64,000 nt of DNA from Bradyrhizobium barranii subsp. apii (GCF_011516635.5 NZ_CP096255.1:4338501-4402500), one strand, 5' to 3'; shown: positions 36,459-46,413, counted from the first letter of the stretch. Program-made: numbers and translations. Notes: a model not told the origin generated them from the sequence alone.

Positions 36459-37019
36459 TTAGGGTGTCGTCTCGATGTCGTAGACGCGCTCGATCTGCTC
36501 GGTGCCGCTCTCGACGTGTTCCTTGTCGGGGAATTGCGTGGTGATGTGCACGGTCTTGAGGTCGTCGACGACCTTGGGCGGGTAATCCGTCCAGTACCGC
36601 GTTCCCATTTCCAGCCTGATTTCGTAGAGCGTTGTTTCGCCGACCGTGGCGTACTGGCCGACACGGTCGATGCCCGTCATGCCTTCGGTCAGCTTGACGA
36701 ACTTCGGATTGGTGAGAAGAATTTCGAGCAGCTCGCCCATCCAGTTTTCCAGCTGACTGAGCTGGTCCTGCTTGTCGGTCTCGACATGAACGCCGCCGGA
36801 AAAGCCCAGCGTCAGCTCGGTGTCGAACTTCGGCTCGGCGTGATTGTACGATCCATGTGGAAGGTGTCTCTCGCGCAGAATGTAGACGCCCAGGATCGGC
36901 AGATCGCCGGGCTGCACCTGCAGCATAGGGGTGAGGCGATAGGTCTTGAAGCGCGCGCCGAACCCAGCCTGCAGCAGCTCCATCGCCTTTGCCTGAATGT
37001 CGATGGCGAGCTGTGTCAT
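36459..37019 (-). CDS. Probable tail completion/terminator protein
   Basis: The 186-residue protein lies between the connector gene and the tail sheath, where tail terminator proteins are encoded. It starts with a long helix (QLAIDIQAKAMELLQAGF) and continues with mixed strands, including a GVYILRERHLPHG segment. I cannot name the family with certainty, so the role is inferred from position. It overlaps the previous gene by 4 bp (ATGA). Confidence 0.65.
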   Translation of the reverse strand: MTQLAIDIQAKAMELLQAGFGARFKTYRLTPMLQVQPGDLPILGVYILRERHLPHGSYNHAEPKFDTELTLGFSGGVHVETDKQDQLSQLENWMGELLEILLTNPKFVKLTEGMTGIDRVGQYATVGETTLYEIRLEMGTRYWTDYPPKVVDDLKTVHITTQFPDKEHVESGTEQIERVYDIETTP

Positions 37020-37402
37020 GACGGCGGCTCCTTGGTCCGGAGCAGCAGCATCGCGCCGCCTTGTCCGTCTTCGTCACTGTCACCGACCCAGTATTGCTGA
37101 CCGAAGGCCGGATGCCGCTCGTCGATGATGTTGATCAGATCGCCCTGGTCCGGGGGGATGACGAAGTCTCGCAGCCGGATGCCAAGCGAGACTTCGTGGT
37201 CGGAGAAGATGGTGCCGTCCTGCATCTCGACATCGAGGTCGCGCTTGTTGTAGACGCCGTTCGCTTCGTAGGCAGGCACACCCGGCTGCGTCACCAGCGG
37301 GGTGACGCTGATCCTGATCTGGAAGATGATGCCTGCCGGTTTGAGCACCAGTGCATCGAAGTCGATCACGAGCTGCGCCTCGAAGGAGGTAACCCGGTGC
37401 AA
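37016..37402 (-). CDS. Probable head-tail joining protein
   Basis: The 128-residue beta-rich protein (ISVTPLVTQPGVPAYEANGVY, LGIRLRDFVIPPDQGDLINI) follows the capsid gene, the position of lambda gpFII-type connectors. Identification is positional. Its stop overlaps the next start. Confidence 0.6.
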   Translation of the reverse strand: MHRVTSFEAQLVIDFDALVLKPAGIIFQIRISVTPLVTQPGVPAYEANGVYNKRDLDVEMQDGTIFSDHEVSLGIRLRDFVIPPDQGDLINIIDERHPAFGQQYWVGDSDEDGQGGAMLLLRTKEPPS

Positions 37403-37430
37403 TAAGCGCCGGGTTCAGTCTCAGGGTAGG

Positions 37431-38441
37431 TTAGGTGAATGACCCCTTCTGCAAGGCCAGCGGGCGCGAGCAGAAGTTCAGCGCATTCATCTGGGTGTCC
37501 ATGTGGACGCCCTTATCGTTGGGCATCGCGTACTGCTTGACGTAGCGCGGCAGGCCCATCGTGTTGACGGTCTCGATGTAGTCGGCTGGCGCGTAGACCG
37601 TGGGGAACAGGTTCGGCACACCTGTCGGATAGAAGTACGCCATGTTGGTTTCGACCATCGGCTGGCCCGCAGCGTAGCCACGATAGTTCGTCCACAGGAT
37701 GCCGCCGAAGGTGAAGCTACCCCAGGTCTGACCTGCGCTGACGTACTGCGTGCGCAGCTCGCTGGCGTCGGCCTGATTGAGGTAGGTCGCACGCACTTCG
37801 GGGCACATGATCATCGCGTCGAAGAACGCATCGCCGCAAATCGCCTCGACGCCTGCGAAGCCCTGACCGTCGAGATTGTTGCCCATGGTGCGGATGAGCT
37901 GCTGACACGTCTTGCGGATCGTCCCGTCGTTTGCGGTCGTGAACGGGAAGTTGATCGCCGCCGGAGCCGCGATGCCGTACTCGACAAACAGGTTCAGCAC
38001 CGTGCCGTCAGCGTAGGTGATGATGCCCTTGATCGCGCCGACGCGGGCATGCTCCTGCGTGTACTCCAGCGACTGGCCAGCGGTCTGCATCCGCTCGCCG
38101 ACCTTCGTCATCACCGCTTCTGTGCCGGTCTCCTCACCGAACGGGCGAACGCCTTGCACTTCCTCGGCCATGATGGCGTCGTTGATTTCAAAGTGGGGAA
38201 CGCCAAGCATACGCATCGCGCGCCGGGGCTTCGCAATCGTGGTGCCCGGCGCGCCGCGAGGCGTCGGGGCGACCAACGTGAGGACGTTGTTCTTTTCCTC
38301 GATTGCGACCGATGTGGCGGCGATGCTGGTCGTGGTAAAGATGCCCCGGCTGCTGATGTAACCGGGAATGAACTTCAGGTTATTGATGGCGAGCGACAGC
38401 GGGATAACGCCGAAGGCATCGCCGCGAAATACGTCAAGCAT
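37431..38441 (-). CDS. Major capsid protein, lambda gpE family
   Basis: The 336-residue length matches lambda gpE (341). Typical segments are TPRGAPGTTIAKPRRAMRML, IMAEEVQGVRPFG and WTNYRGYAAGQPMV with C-terminal NTMGLPRYVKQYAMPNDKG. It forms the icosahedral shell together with the decoration protein encoded just upstream. Confidence 0.93.
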   Translation of the reverse strand: MLDVFRGDAFGVIPLSLAINNLKFIPGYISSRGIFTTTSIAATSVAIEEKNNVLTLVAPTPRGAPGTTIAKPRRAMRMLGVPHFEINDAIMAEEVQGVRPFGEETGTEAVMTKVGERMQTAGQSLEYTQEHARVGAIKGIITYADGTVLNLFVEYGIAAPAAINFPFTTANDGTIRKTCQQLIRTMGNNLDGQGFAGVEAICGDAFFDAMIMCPEVRATYLNQADASELRTQYVSAGQTWGSFTFGGILWTNYRGYAAGQPMVETNMAYFYPTGVPNLFPTVYAPADYIETVNTMGLPRYVKQYAMPNDKGVHMDTQMNALNFCSRPLALQKGSFT

Positions 38442-38494
38442 TTCCGTGTTCCTTGTTTAGCTGCCTGTCGGCGAGCGTTGATGGGATCGCCCGA

Positions 38495-39165
38495 CTAGCG
38501 GGCGATGATGCCGTTGGTCGCGAGCGTCTGCATGCCGATGACCTGCTCGGGTGCGGTAATCGCGCCCCAGGAAATCAGGTTCTTGTTCACCTCGGCATCG
38601 CGCACGATGACTGCGGTGCGCAGACCTTCGCCGGGGATGGTGCCGCCAGCGTAGATGCAGAGCGCCATGCAATCCGCGCCAACCGCTGCCGGAACGTAGG
38701 TCGCCGGTTGCGTTGCGGTTGCCTCCGCCGTTTTCTTCACTGGCATCCCGACATAGATGGTTGCCGGGTCAGCGAAGTACGCAGCCCCGCGCGAACGCTG
38801 ACCGTTGGCTTCGCTCAGAATGAACTCCGCGCTGTGATGCGGCTCGTTCAAGACAGGGAAGTGCGGGACGGTCGCAGCGAACGGAGAGACTTCGGCGGCC
38901 AGCTCCTCCGGGCTCATCTTGGCGCGGCGCTCGGCTTCCTTCTCTTGCTCCGCTTTGCGCTCGCGCTCTGCCGCGATGCGCGCCTCGTTCTCCTTGAACT
39001 CGTCTTCGCGGCGCTTCTGCTCGCGCTCATACATGGCCTTGCGGCCTTCCTCGGCTTTCGTCTCCGCGTCGGCGGCGGCCTTTGCGTTGTCGGGCTGCGC
39101 GGGCTGGGGCTTCGGCTGCTCGCGCGCGGGTTCGTCGCGCTCATGCTCATGGGGGGGCGTGCCAT
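38495..39165 (-). pseudogene. Head decoration protein (lambda gpD family) with N-terminal coiled extension; frameshift in C7 tract
   Basis: The C-terminal 115 residues (ILSEANGQRSRGAAYF, AGTTIPGEG-like IYAGGTIPGEGLRTAVIV, IGMQTLATNGI) are a gpD-like trimeric decoration domain. It is preceded by a charged coiled coil rich in E, K, R and A. The natural start is probably the ATG at 39165, behind GAGAGGAG. There a run of seven C (39151-39157) puts MARPP out of frame with HEHERDEPAREQPKPQ; eight C would join them. Without that, translation could begin at the ATG at 39034. Confidence 0.7.
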
Positions 39166-39184
39166 TTTAAAGCTCCTCTCTGGT

Positions 39185-40213
39185 TTACTTCCTGAAGCGC
39201 GCGTTGATCTTGTCGGTGATTGTGTTCCACGCCGTTGCCGGAGCCGCTGGCGGCACCAGCGGGTGATGCGGCATCACCGTTTCTGCCGCGCGCACCGCCA
39301 GCAATTCCTTGCGGACCTGCTCGATCGGCGTATTCGCGCGCACGTACCCGCCGACGCGCTCCGGCGTTGACGCCAGCGTGCAGAGGTCGGTGACGCTGGC
39401 GACATACGCCCGGTGCTCCTCGATGCCTTGCTTCTTCGCGGCATCGAGCGTGATGACCTTCGCCGACGATGCGGCAGGCACTGGCTCGGTCTCTGCGGGC
39501 GGCGCTTCCGCCGGAGGTTCTTCTTTGGGCGGTGCCGGAGGCGCAGGCGGCACCTCCGGCACCTCGGGGTCGGCAGGTGAAGGCTCACCCGGTTCGGTCC
39601 CCGTCTCGGCGCGGAAGCGATCGGCTGCCGCCTTTGGGAGAAGCCGCAGGGAGAACTTCGCGGCCATCTTTTTCTCTGAGGTGACTTCGTCGGCAAAGCC
39701 CCACTGCTTCGCTTCGGCTGCATCCATCAGCCGGTCCTCTTTCATCAGCGCCTTGACCTTGGCGGTGGTGCTCTTGGTGCGCGCCACGTAGGTCGAGGTC
39801 AGCGACTTGTCGATGCGGTCGAGGTCGTCTGCCACCGCGCGCATGTCGTCGGCGTTCCCGATCGACAACCCGGAGGCGCCATGGATCAGCATGAAGCTGT
39901 TGCTCGGCATCACGATCTTGTCGGCGGCCATGGCAATGAAGGACGCGGCAGATGCCGCGATGCCGTCGATTTGCGCGGTCACCGTGGCCTTGTGGTTCTT
40001 CAGCGCGTTGTGGATCGCGACGCCGTCGAACACATCGCCGCCGGGCGAGTTGATCCTCAGGGTGACGTTTTCGACATCGCCCAGCGCGGTAAGGTCATCC
40101 AAGAACTGTTTGGCGCTGACGGTCTCTTCGCCCCACCACGACTTGCCGATCTCGTCGTAGATGACGATCTCGGCGGTCTTGTCCTGGGCCTTCATCGTGA
40201 ACCACTGGCGCAT
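39185..40213 (-). CDS. Head maturation protease (ClpP-like) with scaffold-like C-terminus
   Basis: Residues 1-190 are a ClpP/S49-type serine protease: INSPGGDVFDG, nucleophile S88 in GIAASAAS and catalytic H111 in MLIHGASG. Then comes a Pro/Glu-rich linker (about 205-245) and a C-terminal region that could serve as scaffold. It processes the prohead in the cytoplasm. It lies between the portal and decoration genes, as in lambda (gpC/Nu3). Confidence 0.92.
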   Translation of the reverse strand: MRQWFTMKAQDKTAEIVIYDEIGKSWWGEETVSAKQFLDDLTALGDVENVTLRINSPGGDVFDGVAIHNALKNHKATVTAQIDGIAASAASFIAMAADKIVMPSNSFMLIHGASGLSIGNADDMRAVADDLDRIDKSLTSTYVARTKSTTAKVKALMKEDRLMDAAEAKQWGFADEVTSEKKMAAKFSLRLLPKAAADRFRAETGTEPGEPSPADPEVPEVPPAPPAPPKEEPPAEAPPAETEPVPAASSAKVITLDAAKKQGIEEHRAYVASVTDLCTLASTPERVGGYVRANTPIEQVRKELLAVRAAETVMPHHPLVPPAAPATAWNTITDKINARFRK

Positions 40214-40225
40214 GTGCGTGCTCCT

Positions 40226-41800
40226 TCATGCCGCGTCGGAGGCTGCGGCCTCGTCGGCTTGTTCCTGTGCTGCTTGATCGGCGGCATCCGCGGCGTCTTG
40301 CGCGGCCTGATCCGCTGCTGCTTGATCGCCGGGCTGGGTAGCCGCCGCGTAGACCACGGGGAAAATCAGATCGAGGTCTTCCTCGCGCGCTTTGTCTGCA
40401 GCAATGCGCCGGTCGTTTTCCTCCGGGTCGTTGCCTTCGGCTTCGACCACGTCGCTGCGGCTCTTGAAGCCCGCATCGACTGCGAGTTTTTCGGCCTGCC
40501 GGTCCTTGAGCGGATCGACCCAATCATTGCGCTGCGGTATCCATTTCGCGCGCTGATAGGTCGCCTGCTCCGCAAGATAGGCGCTGGCGTCGAGCGGGAT
40601 CGCCTGGGCCAGCACGGCGGTGTCGAGCCAGCGGCGCCAGATCGGCACGCACATCTGAAATACGATGATGTTGTGCTGGAATTGCTCCAGCTTGCGCCTG
40701 AACTCGACGATCGAGCCGCGCAGCGACGAATAGTTCGCGCGCCGCAGATCGCTGGTGCAGACCGAATAGGGCATGCCAAGCCCACTGAACAGCGCGAGCT
40801 GCTGGCGATACTGGTACGCCTCGTAAGCGCCGCCGACATCGGCGGGCTCGGAAAACTTGATGTCTTCGCCGGGCAGCAATGTCTGCATGGTCCCAGGTTC
40901 GAGACCGCTCAGCCCGATGTTGTCCTGCGGCGCGCTGGTGTCGGTGCCGTCGATCGGGATCACGTCTTCCGGCGTCGGCGTGGTGATGAAGCCCGCGAAC
41001 ATCGCGGAGATGCGCTTCCGCTCCAGCTCGGCGTCGTCGTACTGGTCGAGCAGGAACATCCGCACCAGGGCGGGCGTGATCAGCGGGACGCCGCGCATCT
41101 GGCCGGGCCGGGTGCACTTGAAGACGTGCAGCACCTCGGATGCCGGGACGCGCACCGGCTGCATCGAGCCGCTGATCTCGATCGGCGCGTCGCCGGGGTG
41201 GACGGGATAGAACCAGTACGCCGCGCGTTTGCCCAACAGGTCCAGCTCGACGCCGTTCATGATCCAGTTGCCGTTGGGCGCCTGCATGTTCAGCCAGTAC
41301 GGGCACATCTCGCTTTCGAGCAGTTGCACCTGGAGCGGCACGGCGTAGCCGTCCTCGATCCGGCGGCTGCGGAAGCGGATGAAGCACTCGCCAGCTTCGA
41401 ACAGCGCGCGTGCGACGATCGTCTGCAAGCCGTACAGATCGGCCAGCCCATCGGCATCGGCGTCGTCGGTCCAGTCCAGCCAGAGCTGCATGATGGTGTC
41501 GCGCAGTTTGGCGTTCTCGGTCAGGAGCGATGACGGCTTGATGCCGGTGCCGATCAGGTTGGCGACGAAGCTCTCGCAAGCGGCGTTGGCGTGCGGGTTG
41601 TTGCGCAGCGCATCCCGCGCCCGAGCGCGCAACAGCGCGCCGGTCGAAGACAGGATCGTGTTAGTGGTGTACTGCGTCGGCTGCCAGCTCTTCAGCCGGC
41701 GCCGCTGCGCGCCGCCGTCGTAGTAGTTGCTGGCGCGCTTGCTGGTGCTCGGTATGAACCGGCCCAGAATTCCCTCCGACAGGATGTCGCGCAATCCCAT
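40226..41800 (-). CDS. Portal protein, lambda gpB family
   Basis: The 524-residue protein has family segments RARARDALRNNPHANAACES, LWLDWTDDADADGL and SEVLHVFKCTRPGQMRGVPL, and an Ala/Gln/Asp-rich acidic tail (QAAADQAAQDAADAADQ). It forms the dodecameric channel through which DNA enters the prohead. It starts 1 bp after the gpW-like gene. Confidence 0.93.
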   Translation of the reverse strand: MGLRDILSEGILGRFIPSTSKRASNYYDGGAQRRRLKSWQPTQYTTNTILSSTGALLRARARDALRNNPHANAACESFVANLIGTGIKPSSLLTENAKLRDTIMQLWLDWTDDADADGLADLYGLQTIVARALFEAGECFIRFRSRRIEDGYAVPLQVQLLESEMCPYWLNMQAPNGNWIMNGVELDLLGKRAAYWFYPVHPGDAPIEISGSMQPVRVPASEVLHVFKCTRPGQMRGVPLITPALVRMFLLDQYDDAELERKRISAMFAGFITTPTPEDVIPIDGTDTSAPQDNIGLSGLEPGTMQTLLPGEDIKFSEPADVGGAYEAYQYRQQLALFSGLGMPYSVCTSDLRRANYSSLRGSIVEFRRKLEQFQHNIIVFQMCVPIWRRWLDTAVLAQAIPLDASAYLAEQATYQRAKWIPQRNDWVDPLKDRQAEKLAVDAGFKSRSDVVEAEGNDPEENDRRIAADKAREEDLDLIFPVVYAAATQPGDQAAADQAAQDAADAADQAAQEQADEAAASDAA

Positions 41801-41801
41801 C

Positions 41802-42113
41802 TCACAGCCCCTTGTCGGCTTGAGTGGTCATCCTGATCTGGCGAATGCGCCCGCCCAGGCCCAAGGCATCGGCGAGGTCTTCTTCGAGGCCGGAGAGGAT
41901 TTGCCGCAGCTCGGCGAGCGAACGGAATTCGGTGCGCTTGTCACCATAGCCAGCGCTGTTGACGCCAGAGACGATGAGCGTCTTCAGGACAGTGATCTGC
42001 GAGACGATCTCTTCCGGCGTGGCTTTGGCTTCGCGGCGGCGCGGATCAAGCGCACGGGCGAGCGCAAGCTGTTGCGCGCTCGACAACTCTGCACGGGGTT
42101 GGTCTGCCGGCAC
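41802..42113 (-). CDS. gpW-like head-tail joining protein
   Basis: The 103-residue helical protein has the gpW pattern (a helix, then YGDKRTEFRSLAELRQILSGLEEDL). Its position between the large terminase and portal matches lambda gpW. Some 30 N-terminal residues precede the core. Confidence 0.78.
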   Translation of the reverse strand: MPADQPRAELSSAQQLALARALDPRRREAKATPEEIVSQITVLKTLIVSGVNSAGYGDKRTEFRSLAELRQILSGLEEDLADALGLGGRIRQIRMTTQADKGL

Positions 42114-42125
42114 GGCACGGAGCCA

Positions 42126-44154
42126 CTAGGCTCCGAGATAGCTCGATCTGACGATGCGCCTGATCCTGCGACCGCGCGTGAGGGACTGGGGGCGCTTCGC
42201 GAGCGCTCTCTACCTCGGATGGGGTTTCCGGCTGCGTGCCGACGCCATCCTTATTCCTGTCATGAGTTTTTTGCAATGGGATGCGCTGCACGTTGAGCAG
42301 GTAGCCCGCTGCCGCCTGCATCGCCTCGCAATCGAAGAAGTGGTTGTCGCGCGAGCGCTGCACCCACTCGACCCTGCCGGTCGGCTGCTTGAGCCGCGCT
42401 TCGCTGACGAGCTGGTGGCAGTAATCGTCATCGATACCCTTGAAGACGTGCCAGCCGCCGATGTGATCCTCGGGCCAGCGCAGCCGCTCATGCACCCAGC
42501 TTTTCCAGTGGTCGGTGTCCAGGCGAACCAACTCCAGGCCGTACTTGGCCGCACGCCCGTCCTTGCGGCTGACCTCGAGCTTGGAAAAGATCAGTGGCGT
42601 ACGCATCGGCGAGCTGCTGCCCTTGGTTGGCCGGACCCGGCGCATGAAGCGGCGGCAGAATTCGTAGACCCGGTTGAGCGGCAGGGTGTCGGTCTTGCCT
42701 GGGCGAAAGCCGCTGTCGATGAAGGTGAGCCGGATCGGCAAGCCATCGATTGGCTGTGTCACCAGATCCCCGAGCGCGGCCCAGATTTCCGCCTCGGAAG
42801 TGTCGCCACGGAGATAGCCGTAATTGATCAGCCACGAGGTCGCGCGTGCGCCCCAGCCGCGGATCACCCACGGGATCGACTGCCGCTGCACGTCGCAGGT
42901 GAGGGTAAGATAAAGAACGTCCTCGGGCACCTCGCCGCGCTTGTAGGTGGCCTGCTGCGACTTGGTCTTGATTTCCATCCATTCGGGCACCTCGCCGCCG
43001 CCGGGTGAGTACAGCTCGCCGAAGCCTGCGTTGATCGCCTGCTGCACCATGGCGGGGTCGCCGCTCTGCTGCGCCTCGACCAGCACCGCGACACGCTCGC
43101 CGAAGCTGACGAAGGGCGACGCCAGGCCACTGACCCAGAACGATGCCGCCATGGCGTCAGGCGGTGCGCCGTGGACGATGCCGTCCTTGTCGATGGTCTG
43201 CCCAGGCGCGACATAGCGACCACGCGCGTTCATCTCGGTCTTGTGATGGTCCTCGATGACACCATGGCAGCGCGGGCATTCGAGGAAGGTCTCGCGCGCA
43301 GCTTCCAATGGCGTGGCCTTGAGCGGGAAGCGCAACAGGTCGAAGCGCGGCACAAAGTATTCGTCACAATGCGGGCACGGCCAGCTCCAGTGATGCCGGG
43401 TGCCCTGTTGCCAGAGTTGCCAGATGGGGCTTTCGATGTCCTCGGCCACCGCGACCTCCCAGAAAAACAGGCCGCTGGTCTCGTCCTTGACCGTGGCCAA
43501 CCTGCCGCGCTTCGGCGTCGAGGTGACGACACAGACGAAGTCGGCATAGGTGTCGCCGCGTCGCTCGACCAGTCCGAGCGGGCCGCCCTGGTGGTTCACG
43601 TTGTTCCTCATCTCGTCGTACTCGTCGACGAGCGCGAGCGCGGCGGGATCGGATTTCAACGCGGTCGAGGACCCGGCATGCGCCAATCGAAACGGGACGC
43701 CGCCGACGACCTTGCGCGTCTTGGTCATGCGTTTGCCGCGCGCGACCTTCGCGGTGAGCGTCGGCGCCTCGTCGAGCAGCGCCATGACGCGGGGCTCGAA
43801 CTGCTCGCTGAGGAATTGCTTGTTCGGCCCGACATACAGGATCGGGGCTGGCCGCTGGTCCAGGCGCTGCCCGACGACGTCGAGGATCATTTCGGTCTTG
43901 CCGGTCTGAGCTCCGAACGCGAGCACGATGCGCTTGTATTCGGCCGACGCGATGAGGCTCGACGGCATGACGATATAGGGCGTCAGGAGAGGATCACGCG
44001 GTCCCGGTATTGCCGCCGTGCGCGGATAAATGCGGTTCTCCGATGCCCAAACGTCCGGGGTCACTTGCTTGGACGGGACCAGCAGCAGCGCTGCGCGCGC
44101 CCAGAAGGTTTGCCTTTTCGTTGAAAGCATCCGCGAGGCGATTGAGGATGTCAT
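42126..44154 (-). pseudogene. Large terminase subunit, GpA family, with C-terminal frameshift
   Basis: The ATPase domain has GAQTGKTEMIL (Walker A-like) and ALALVDEYDEM (Walker B). Two CxxC knuckles (CPHC, CPRC) and nuclease-region motifs (LTCDVQRQSI, LTFIDSGFRPG) follow. A C5 run at about 42188 shifts the last residues. With one C fewer, the frame would end PQSLTRGRRIRRIVRSSYLGA* at 42126, a usual Arg-rich GpA terminus. As read, it runs on to 42046 and overlaps the gpW-like gene. Only the C-terminal tail is affected, so function may persist. Confidence 0.8.
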
Positions 44155-44581
44155 TTAGCGCCTGATCTATCGTTCGGCGGAAGGTTAGGTCGCGCGTGAC
44201 GCGGGCCGACAGCCCTGCCAATTCGGAACGGAAGGTGCCGACCATCTCATCAACGAGGCCATTCACGTCCTCGATCTCGACCAGCCGCTTCTCGTTCTCC
44301 AGATTGCGCAATTCGATTTCGCGAGCGCGGGCATCGCGCACCCGGCTGTCGGCGGCACTCTTGCTGCTGCGACGTTCGCTGTCACGCAAAAAGCGGATCA
44401 GGGCGCGGACGCCTGCGATGAACGGGATCATCCCTCGGCCGCCACGAGGCAATGACCCTTCACGCTGGAGCTGGCGAATATAGGTCGCCGTGTAGTCGGC
44501 GAATGCCGCGAACTCGGTGACGGAGACGAACCGATCGCCCGCGGGCGGCTGGTCGTCGCCAATGTCTTCTTCGTTGCTCAC
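43994..44581 (-). CDS. Small terminase subunit
   Basis: The 195-residue protein has an N-terminal helix-turn-helix (VSVTEFAAFADYTATYIRQLQREG) and a long central helix (ARAREIELRNLENEKRLVEIEDV), the DNA-recognition layout of Nu1-like subunits. It overlaps the large subunit by 161 bp, an unusually long overlap. A frameshift near its 3' end is possible because a TAA directly precedes the ATG at 44154 in another frame. It overlaps queE by 4 bp. Confidence 0.82.
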   Translation of the reverse strand: MSNEEDIGDDQPPAGDRFVSVTEFAAFADYTATYIRQLQREGSLPRGGRGMIPFIAGVRALIRFLRDSERRSSKSAADSRVRDARAREIELRNLENEKRLVEIEDVNGLVDEMVGTFRSELAGLSARVTRDLTFRRTIDQALNDILNRLADAFNEKANLLGARSAAAGPVQASDPGRLGIGEPHLSAHGGNTGTA

Positions 44582-45231
44582 CGCACGCCCAGGAATTTGT
44601 GGGTCTGAACGCTGATGCGCCAGCGATTGCGCCGTGCCGCTTCGATGCAGAGCGCGGTTGCCTTCTCGCTCATGGATAGCGGCTGAAGCCAGACCATCGC
44701 CGGACCATACAAGGCGATGAGTTCAAGCAGCATCTGGACATCAGCGGGCTTGCCGACCGGCATCTTGATTTCGTTGGCGCGCTGCCACGCATCGGAGCGG
44801 AAGATTTTTCCGCCGGGCATGCGGATCTTGGGCGAGACGGTAACCCATGCTCTCGGGTCGATGCGGATCGGCTCGGTGCCGCTGGTCTCGACCTGCACGG
44901 TCCAGCCGTCGGCGATCATGCGGCCCGACAATTCGGTGAGGTCATACATGCACGGCTCGCCGCCGGTCAGGACCAGATGCCGGGATTGCGATTGCGACAA
45001 GGTCTGCACCAGCTCGTCGATCGACACGGCGGCAAAGCTCGGGCTTGGCTCGATCTTGCCCAGGATGACGGCGAGCGGATCGGGGGGCGTGTGGTTCAGC
45101 TCCCAGGTGTATTTGGTGTCGCACCAGGGGCAGCCGACGTCGCAGCCCTGGAGCCGCACGAACGTCGAGGGCATGCCGGTGAACGCTGCCTCGCCCTGGA
45201 CCGTTTCAAACAGCTCGTTGACGGGGAGCAT
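44578..45231 (-). CDS. queE: 7-carboxy-7-deazaguanine synthase QueE (phage)
   Basis: This radical-SAM enzyme of 217 residues has the CX3CX2C cluster motif C30-x3-C34-x2-C37 (LQGCDVGCPWCDT), the SAM-binding LVLTGGEPC and ETSGTEPI. It rearranges 6-carboxytetrahydropterin to 7-carboxy-7-deazaguanine (CDG). The start at 45231 shares its A with the queD stop (TGATG), while in-frame ATGs at 45249 and 45255 are alternatives. It is followed at once by the small terminase gene. A phage copy points to DNA rather than tRNA modification, given DpdA at 53126. Confidence 0.92.
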   Translation of the reverse strand: MLPVNELFETVQGEAAFTGMPSTFVRLQGCDVGCPWCDTKYTWELNHTPPDPLAVILGKIEPSPSFAAVSIDELVQTLSQSQSRHLVLTGGEPCMYDLTELSGRMIADGWTVQVETSGTEPIRIDPRAWVTVSPKIRMPGGKIFRSDAWQRANEIKMPVGKPADVQMLLELIALYGPAMVWLQPLSMSEKATALCIEAARRNRWRISVQTHKFLGVR

Positions 45232-45650
45232 CAGATCACTGCCTCGCATGAGCATTTGCGGGTCTCATCGACTACGACGCGGACCAAGCGGACGGTCGGC
45301 GGCAACACCTGGGGGCCGACGACGGTGAGGAGATGCGCCGCGATGTTCTCGGCGGTCGGGTTGAATGGCACGGTGACGATCGAGGGATCGATCAGAAGCA
45401 GCGAGGTCAGGTAGGGGTCGGACTTCCAGAGCATCATGCGGTGATCCCAATTGTCCTCCAGCCACTGGCAGAGCGTGGACTTGATCACGCCGAAATCGAT
45501 GATGCGGCCCAGGTGATCGAGGGCATCGGCCTCGCAGTGGAAGTGCACGCGATAGTTATGGCCATGCAGGTGCTGGCACGTGCCCTCGTGATCGACCACG
45601 CGATGGCCGCAAGAAATGTCGTGATAGCGGGTGGCCCGGATTACCGGCAT
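45231..45650 (-). CDS. queD: 6-carboxytetrahydropterin synthase QueD (phage)
   Basis: The 139-residue T-fold enzyme has a complete active site. Zinc ligands are H16 (CGHRV), H29 and H31 (HLHGHNY); catalytic are C25 (EGTCQ), D69-H70 (WDHRM) and E129 (VDETRKC). It converts 7,8-dihydroneopterin triphosphate to 6-carboxytetrahydropterin, step two of the deazaguanine route. The ATG at 45650 lies within the folE 3' end (10-bp overlap). Compare the divergent QueD-like protein at 52779. Confidence 0.92.
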   Translation of the reverse strand: MPVIRATRYHDISCGHRVVDHEGTCQHLHGHNYRVHFHCEADALDHLGRIIDFGVIKSTLCQWLEDNWDHRMMLWKSDPYLTSLLLIDPSIVTVPFNPTAENIAAHLLTVVGPQVLPPTVRLVRVVVDETRKCSCEAVI

Positions 45651-46369
45651 CGGAAGCCCTTGGCTTGGATGAGCGACAGCACCTCGGCGCGGGCGGCGGG
45701 ACCGTCGCGGAAGATGCCGCGCATCACGGATGTGGTCATGGTGGTGCCGTCTTCCTTCACGCCGCGCCATGTCATGCAAGAGTGGCGTGCGCTGAGCACA
45801 ACGGCAAGCCCACGCGGCGCGATGATGCTCTCGACCTCGTCGGCGAGCTGCATGATGGCCTCCTCCTGTATCTGGGGCCGCGACAAAATCCAGTTGGCGA
45901 TGCGCGAAAATTTCGAGATGCCGATCACGCGCTCGCCAGGAATAACGCCGAACCAGACCTCGCCCTCGATCGGGCAGAGATGGTGCGAGCACGCTGAGCG
46001 AACGGTGATCGGGCCAACAACGTAAATCTCGTCCATCGATCTGACGTTCGGAAAGTCGGTGCACGTCGGCGGCGGCAGATAGCGCCCAGCAAACACCTCA
46101 TGCACGAACATTTTTGCGAGCCGCTTCGCGGTGCCGCGCGTGTTGTGATCGTTCTCGGTGTCGATCACCAGGGCGTCGAGCATCGCACCAGTGCAGCGCT
46201 CGACCTCGTGCTCGATGGCGGCGAGATCGCCGGGCAGCAGGGCGTCGGAAATGTTGTCGTTGGCCAGATAGGTCCGGCCCGCCGATTTGAGCCGATTTCG
46301 GACGGTGTCACCCGGCCTGGGGAGCAGAACAGACAAGTTGTGCTTATCTTTCAACGGATTAGCTCGCAT
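45641..46369 (-). CDS. folE: GTP cyclohydrolase I FolE (phage)
   Basis: The 242-residue protein has zinc ligands C127 and H130 (RSACSHHLCPIEG) and C198 (SARHSCMTWRGV), and the core segments GVIPGERVIGISKFSRI and MMQLADEVE-like IMQLADEVESII. It turns GTP into 7,8-dihydroneopterin triphosphate and feeds QueD directly. It is first in the overlapping folE-queD-queE-terminase run, with the divergent gene at 46460 on the other side, so the operon promoter should lie in 46370-46459. Confidence 0.93.
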   Translation of the reverse strand: MRANPLKDKHNLSVLLPRPGDTVRNRLKSAGRTYLANDNISDALLPGDLAAIEHEVERCTGAMLDALVIDTENDHNTRGTAKRLAKMFVHEVFAGRYLPPPTCTDFPNVRSMDEIYVVGPITVRSACSHHLCPIEGEVWFGVIPGERVIGISKFSRIANWILSRPQIQEEAIMQLADEVESIIAPRGLAVVLSARHSCMTWRGVKEDGTTMTTSVMRGIFRDGPAARAEVLSLIQAKGFRCR

Positions 46370-46413
46370 TTTTCATCGTTGTCGGTGGTTGAATGGCCGT
46401 CTAGATTCTCGGC

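Noticed and set aside
39881..41533. 550-codon plus-strand frame opposite the portal and protease genes
   Set aside because: The minus strand carries a clear portal and ClpP-like protease; the plus frame has no family features.
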